Source of the DNA: Clostridia bacterium
GTDB taxonomy: Bacteria; Bacillota; Clostridia; Oscillospirales; Acutalibacteraceae
Length of the DNA stretch: 9,334 nucleotides
Direction of reading: 5' to 3'
Assembly: GCA_017381395.1 (NCBI GenBank)
Contig: JAFOCH010000030.1
Coordinates: 1 to 9,334, forward strand
In this document: in pieces, positions 6,569 through 9,334 of the stretch
Position numbering within the stretch: position 1 is the first letter of the stretch
Layout of the letters: each line of letters starts with the position of its first letter
The notes under the pieces: generated by a model
Database searches by the model: none
The model's input: the letters and a program-made list of their open reading frames with translations, nothing else
What the model was told of the DNA's origin: nothing
Translations under genes and position numbers: made by a program

Positions 6569-6688
6569 GGGTATGCGGGTGTGCAGATTGACTGCGGCGC
6601 ACAAGGAAATCCGCTTAATGCTGCTCGGTTCCCCGCCTGACATGGTTCACAGCTCCCTGTCGCACAGGACCAACACACCCGCACGCCC
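6569..6688 (-). ncRNA. ffs: Signal recognition particle RNA, small bacterial type
   Basis: This RNA forms the signal recognition particle with Ffh and directs membrane and secreted proteins during translation. On the minus strand the conserved domain IV core is present: GTCAGG (6641-6636), CGG, the GGAA tetraloop (6632-6629), CCG, then AGCAGC (6625-6620). The spacing is that of the canonical GTCAGG-UCC-GGAA-GGA-AGCAGC, but the tip stem is CGG/CCG. The ends close in a helix: 6688-6674 pairs with 6583-6569, 15 positions with one mismatch and one G-U. That bounds an RNA of about 120 bases with no room for the 5' Alu domain of the Bacillus 270-base form. A strong promoter lies just upstream. Its place before dnaX is as in Bacillus. 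Exact ends are estimated from pairing, and a processed 5' leader of about 20 bases is possible. Confidence 0.9.
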
Positions 6689-6718
6689 GAATGTACGAAC
6701 GGCAATATCACGATAATT

Positions 6719-6747
6719 ATTATAATACATAATTTCTATTTTTACAA
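6719..6747 (-). promoter_or_regulatory. Promoter of SRP RNA (and probably dnaX operon)
   Basis: On the minus strand: TTGTAA (6747-6742), 17-base spacer, TATAAT (6724-6719). The transcript should start near 6712, about 24 bases before the predicted mature SRP RNA. No clear terminator lies between the RNA and dnaX: a 4-bp TCGG/CCGA pairing around 6538-6560 is too weak and has no U run. Read-through into dnaX is therefore plausible. Confidence 0.8.
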
Positions 6748-6770
6748 GTATAAAATATAAACTTAATAGT

Positions 6771-6800
6771 TTGACATATAGTATAGTGAGATGGTATAAT
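6771..6800 (+). promoter_or_regulatory. Strong promoter of darA-holB-ricT operon
   Basis: A perfect TTGACA (6771-6776), an 18-base spacer, and TATAAT (6795-6800) preceded by TGG, giving an extended -10. It points away from the SRP RNA promoter, with 23 bases between the two -35 boxes. Transcription should start near 6807, so the ATG at 6799, which overlaps the -10 box, cannot be the start of darA. Confidence 0.9.
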
Positions 6801-6843
6801 GAAAAGGCGGATTATACCTTTTACGAATGGGGGAAATGAGAAT

Positions 6844-7167
6844 ATGAAGCTACTTATCGCAATTGTCAATTCTAATGATGCAAATCAGCTTTCGTCAGCG
6901 CTTACCGAAGCCGGAATGAGCATAACAAAGCTTGCTACTACCGGCGGATTTTTAAAGCAGGGAAACACCACCTTCTTTATGGGAATAGACGACGAACGAG
7001 TTGACGAGGCCCTCGAAATTATAAAGAAATATTCGGGAGTTCGTACCGAGGTGCAGCCCATTCATCACGTATCTGCATATCCGAGCATCGCATCCACCTC
7101 AATCGAAACAAAGGTTGGAGGAGCGGTTGTTTTTGTCACCGACGTCGAAAGGTTTGAAAAGCTGTGA
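6844..7167 (+). CDS. darA: Cyclic-di-AMP receptor, DarA/PstA (YaaQ) family
   Basis: A 107-residue PII-like protein of the YaaQ family (PF06153). Bacillus DarA and Staphylococcus PstA are cytosolic trimers that bind cyclic di-AMP; their downstream target is still unclear. The start MKLLIAIVNSNDA and the conserved loop TTGGFLKQGNTTFFMGIDD (32-50), which lines the nucleotide pocket, are both clear, as is the closing GGAVVFVTDVERFEKL. The frame extends back to an ATG at 6799, but that codon lies inside the -10 box and upstream of the expected transcript start; the ATG at 6844 gives normal family length. A G5 run at 6829-6833 and GAG at 6838-6840 are the only purine-rich candidates for ribosome binding. 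It overlaps holB by four bases (GTGA), implying coupled translation. Bacillus keeps yaaQ, holB and yaaT in the same order; tmk and yaaR, found near them there, are absent here. Confidence 0.95.
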   Translation: MKLLIAIVNSNDANQLSSALTEAGMSITKLATTGGFLKQGNTTFFMGIDDERVDEALEIIKKYSGVRTEVQPIHHVSAYPSIASTSIETKVGGAVVFVTDVERFEKL

Positions 7168-8129
7168 GCGCATTTAGTAGGTTCGTCGGAAATGATGGGA
7201 CGGTCGAGCGGCTGGACAGTATGCTTCAGTCGGGTCGAGTACCACACGCCTTTATTATCGAAGGGGCGGTCGGCACGGGACGAAGGACCCTTTCCAATAT
7301 GCTTGCACGGGCTCTTGCCTGCACGGGCGAAAATAAGCCGTGCGGCGAATGCACCTGCTGCCTGATGAGTGAAAATCCCGATATCGTCACCGTTTTACCC
7401 GACAAGGCGAACATTACGGTTGACAAAATTCGTAAAATCAGGGAGGAGGCATATATCCTCCCGAATCAGTCGGATAAGCGAGTTTTCATCATTCCCGACG
7501 CTAATTTAATGAACGAGCAGGCACAAAATGCGCTATTAAAGGTATTCGAGGAGCCGCCCAAGAGGGTTGCATTCATCCTCACCTGCGAATATGCTAATCA
7601 GTTGCTTGCTACCGTGCGTTCACGCGCCGTGGTGTTAAAGCTTTCCCCGGTGCAAAAGGATGCCGCTGTCAAATACATTTTGGAGCAAAATCCTGAATTT
7701 AATTCAGCCGAGGTCGAACGAGCCGTAGCCGACGAGGACGGAAACATTGGCCGTGCGCTTATACGTCTTTCGGGCGAGGACAAGGCCGATTTCACCGCGC
7801 GCGAGATACTCTCTTGCATTGGCGAAAGGTCGGAGCTTGCGCTTATGAAGTCGCTGCTTGTAATCGAAAAGGATCGCGTATTTGCAAAGTCAGTTTTATC
7901 CGCGATGAGTGTGCTTGTGTCCGAGGCGTTGGCGGTCAAAATGGGCGCACCAAAAAGCTATGCACCCGACGATATTCGCACCATTTTGAGCGAAAAGTTT
8001 ACTCGTCACCACCTTATCGGAATATCCGAGGTCTGCCTGTCGGCAAGGAAGGACTGTGACGCAAACTGTAACGGTACCCTCATGGTGACTAATTTGTGTG
8101 CTTGTATTCGGGCACAAATTGATTTATAA
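7164..8129 (+). CDS. holB: DNA polymerase III subunit delta' (HolB)
   Basis: Clamp-loader delta' subunit, 321 residues, the stator that joins the DnaX ring and delta in loading the beta clamp. It resembles the DnaX N-terminus: an AAA+ fold starting FVGNDGTVERL, a degenerate P-loop GAVGTGRRT (34-42) where the catalytic Lys is Arg, zinc cysteines C53, C60, C63, C66, and NALLKVFEEPP. The SRC motif reads SRA. A defective P-loop is normal for delta', which does not hydrolyse ATP. The start is a GTG at 7164 inside the stop of darA (GTGA), with AAAGG at 7148-7152 upstream. The next gene begins 56 bases after its TAA. With dnaX on the opposite strand, two of the clamp-loader subunits are encoded within 3.4 kb. 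Confidence 0.94.
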   Translation: MSAFSRFVGNDGTVERLDSMLQSGRVPHAFIIEGAVGTGRRTLSNMLARALACTGENKPCGECTCCLMSENPDIVTVLPDKANITVDKIRKIREEAYILPNQSDKRVFIIPDANLMNEQAQNALLKVFEEPPKRVAFILTCEYANQLLATVRSRAVVLKLSPVQKDAAVKYILEQNPEFNSAEVERAVADEDGNIGRALIRLSGEDKADFTAREILSCIGERSELALMKSLLVIEKDRVFAKSVLSAMSVLVSEALAVKMGAPKSYAPDDIRTILSEKFTRHHLIGISEVCLSARKDCDANCNGTLMVTNLCACIRAQIDL

Positions 8130-8175
8130 TAATATGAGTCAGTCTAAATTGAGCTGATTTTGAATAAATTTTAAT

Positions 8176-8180
8176 GGAGG
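8176..8180 (+). promoter_or_regulatory. Ribosome binding site that decides the ricT start
   Basis: GGAGG at 8176-8180, 5 bases before the ATG at 8186. An in-frame ATG at 8174 overlaps this site and so is not the start. Confidence 0.85.
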
Positions 8181-8185
8181 CAATT

Positions 8186-9055
8186 ATGGCCGAGGTAATA
8201 GGAGTAAGATTTAAAGAAAACGGAAAATCTTACTATTTTGACCCAAAGGGTAATGAATATAAAATCGGAGATTTGGTAATAGTTGATACCGCGCGCGGAA
8301 TCGAGCTTGGCGAGGTTGCAAACGGCAACCAAACCGTGTCGGACGACGACGTAGTTCAGCCGCTTCGCGAGGTGGTCAGAAGTGCTACCGACGCCGACTT
8401 AAAGCGCCGCGACGAGCTGAAAGAAAAGGAAAAAAGCGCCTTTACCGTATGCGAGGAAAAGATTGCGGCACACGAGCTTGATATGAAGCTGGTCGAGGTT
8501 GAATACTCCTTCGACGGAACAAAGATTATTTTCTACTTCACCGCCGACGGACGAATCGATTTCCGCGAGCTTGTAAAGGATTTGGCATCGGTATTCCATA
8601 CCCGAATTGAGCTGCGTCAAATCGGCGTACGCGACGAGGCAAAAATGCTTGGCGGACTCGGAATTTGTGGCCGTCCGTTTTGTTGCAACCGCTTTTTAAA
8701 CGACTTTTTACCCGTTTCGATCAAAATGGCAAAGGAGCAGGGACTTTCTCTCAACCCAGTTAAAATTTCGGGTACCTGCGGCCGACTGATGTGCTGTCTC
8801 AATTACGAGCAGAACGTGTACGAAAAGCTGAACAAAACCACCCCGAAGGTAGGCGCATTTGTGTCCACTCCTGACGGTGAAGGTGTGGTCATCAGCGCAA
8901 GCGTACTCGGTCAAAAGGTAAAGGTGCGCCTTGAATCCCGCGACAGTCTAGAAACCTATTCCTGCGAGGATATTCAGGTAATAAAGGGCAAAAAGAAGGC
9001 CGACGAAAAAGGTGAAAAGAAAAACGAAGGCAAGGGCGAAAAAGCCGAAAACTAA
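8186..9055 (+). CDS. ricT: RicT (YaaT), PSP1-domain Fe-S protein
   Basis: A 289-residue PSP1-domain protein (PF04468). In Bacillus, RicT with RicA and RicF forms a complex carrying iron-sulfur clusters that steers RNase Y processing of mRNA and affects sporulation, competence and biofilm. The N-terminal part (EVIGVRFKENGKSYYFDP, GDLVIVDTARGIELGEV) and the Cys-rich core are clear: C161, C166, C167 in GICGRPFCC and C198, C203, C204 in GTCGRLMCCLNYEQ, with MLGGLGICGR before them. These cysteines are the probable cluster ligands. The last 25 residues are a Lys/Glu/Gly tail, likely disordered. It starts 56 bases after holB with no promoter or terminator between, so it is probably in the darA operon. 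Partners ricA and ricF are not in the window. There is no obvious terminator after its TAA. Confidence 0.94.
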   Translation: MAEVIGVRFKENGKSYYFDPKGNEYKIGDLVIVDTARGIELGEVANGNQTVSDDDVVQPLREVVRSATDADLKRRDELKEKEKSAFTVCEEKIAAHELDMKLVEVEYSFDGTKIIFYFTADGRIDFRELVKDLASVFHTRIELRQIGVRDEAKMLGGLGICGRPFCCNRFLNDFLPVSIKMAKEQGLSLNPVKISGTCGRLMCCLNYEQNVYEKLNKTTPKVGAFVSTPDGEGVVISASVLGQKVKVRLESRDSLETYSCEDIQVIKGKKKADEKGEKKNEGKGEKAEN

Positions 9056-9086
9056 TCGCATTTGGCGGTTATTACAAATTTTACAC

Positions 9087-9114
9087 TTGCATTTTTAAAA
9101 CTGTGTGATAAAAT
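9087..9114 (+). promoter_or_regulatory. Promoter of ferredoxin gene
   Basis: TTGCAT (9087-9092), 16-base spacer, TAAAAT (9109-9114) with TGA in front, an extended -10. The start would be near 9121, leaving a leader of about 110 bases before the ATG. That is long for a small ferredoxin gene. Confidence 0.7.
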
Positions 9115-9128
9115 GTAGTTGTATATAT

Positions 9129-9221
9129 GGGCTGACCCCCATAAAAAGCCGCTTATTTCCTGCGCTTTAAGCGGATATTACTTAAAAAATTTTGGTCGAG
9201 CGCAGCGGCTGGTAAAAGGAG
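9129..9221 (+). promoter_or_regulatory. Ferredoxin leader with two exclusive stem arrangements
   Basis: Local stem: CCGCTTA (9149-9155) with TAAGCGG (9168-9174), 12-base loop. Alternative: AGCCGCT (9147-9153) with AGCGGCT (9204-9210), stacked over GCGCT (9162-9166) with AGCGC (9199-9203). The two share 9149-9153 and cannot form together. The alternative ends 4 bases before the AAAAGGAG ribosome binding site (9214-9221). This is a candidate regulatory RNA; I do not recognise it as a named riboswitch class. Confidence 0.35.
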
Positions 9222-9231
9222 TTGTATATTC

Positions 9232-9334
9232 ATGGCACACAAGATTACTAATGATTGTATCGGTTGTGGCGCTTGTGCAGATACCTGCCCCGTTGGCGCT
9301 ATTTTCGAAGGCGACGGCAAGTACGAAATCAACG
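9232..9334 (+). CDS. 4Fe-4S ferredoxin, 3' end outside window
   Basis: The first 34 codons plus one base of a ferredoxin. The reading MAHKITNDCIGCGACADTCP carries a complete C-x2-C-x2-C-x3-C-P cluster motif with C9, C12, C15 and C19; the second cysteine group expected of a clostridial 2[4Fe-4S] ferredoxin lies beyond the edge. The start is clear: AAAAGGAG at 9214-9221 is 10 bases before the ATG. It would carry low-potential electrons in the cytoplasm for fermentative enzymes such as pyruvate:ferredoxin oxidoreductase or hydrogenase. It has its own promoter, so it is probably not part of the ricT operon, although read-through is possible. A larger iron-sulfur protein that begins with a ferredoxin domain cannot be excluded from the fragment. 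Confidence 0.9.
   Translation, partial: MAHKITNDCIGCGACADTCPVGAIFEGDGKYEIN

Noticed and set aside
6516..6602. N-terminal extension of DnaX starting MRRSQSAH
   Set aside because: It is translated SRP RNA sequence, has no ribosome binding site and no family match.
6799..6843. N-terminal extension of DarA starting MKRRIIP
   Set aside because: Its ATG overlaps the -10 box, upstream of the expected transcript start.
8130..8185. Possible terminator or promoter between holB and ricT
   Set aside because: Only a 4-bp TCAG/CTGA pairing with no U run, and no spaced promoter boxes, were found.

Overview
The window reads as a chromosomal piece from a low- to mid-GC Firmicute. It is most likely a gut or rumen Clostridium-like organism of the Ruminococcaceae/Oscillospiraceae type. 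Three things suggest this. Two genes encode secreted proteins with C-terminal dockerin modules, as in cellulosome-making clostridia. The core genes follow Bacillus/Clostridium neighbourhoods (SRP RNA-dnaX-ybaB-recR and darA-holB-ricT). Promoters and ribosome binding sites are of the plain sigma-A and AGGAGG kind. The species assignment is inference.

Bases 1-2430 are accessory. They hold two tandem paralogues of a calcineurin-like metallophosphoesterase with a dockerin. The first (1-885) is open but cut by the window edge. The second (1037-2293) keeps a promoter, ribosome binding site, signal peptide and active-site motifs, but carries two frameshifts and an in-frame TAG. Each copy ends in a similar rho-independent terminator. 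Next comes a monocistronic GH37 trehalase-type glycosidase (2442-3707) with its own promoter and a bidirectional terminator shared with the convergent recR operon.

Bases 3769-6747 on the minus strand form SRP RNA-dnaX-ybaB-recR: the signal recognition particle RNA, the clamp-loader tau subunit, a nucleoid-associated protein and a recombination-repair protein. Bases 6771-9055 on the plus strand form the divergent operon darA-holB-ricT: a cyclic-di-AMP receptor, the clamp-loader delta' subunit and an Fe-S-binding regulator of RNA processing. The two operons face away from each other around a compact double promoter. The window ends in the first 34 codons of a 4Fe-4S ferredoxin with its own promoter and a roughly 110-base leader that can fold in two mutually exclusive ways.

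I see no wholly new system. The points most worth a second look are: (i) a slippery A7 run in dnaX placed so that a -1 slip meets TGA at once and would give a gamma-like short product; (ii) the dockerin phosphoesterase pair, one copy decaying, both with a degenerate first dockerin loop; (iii) the ferredoxin leader; and (iv) the minimal SRP RNA with an apical stem that differs in sequence but is fully base-paired. No tRNA, rRNA, CRISPR array, insertion sequence or phage gene was seen.
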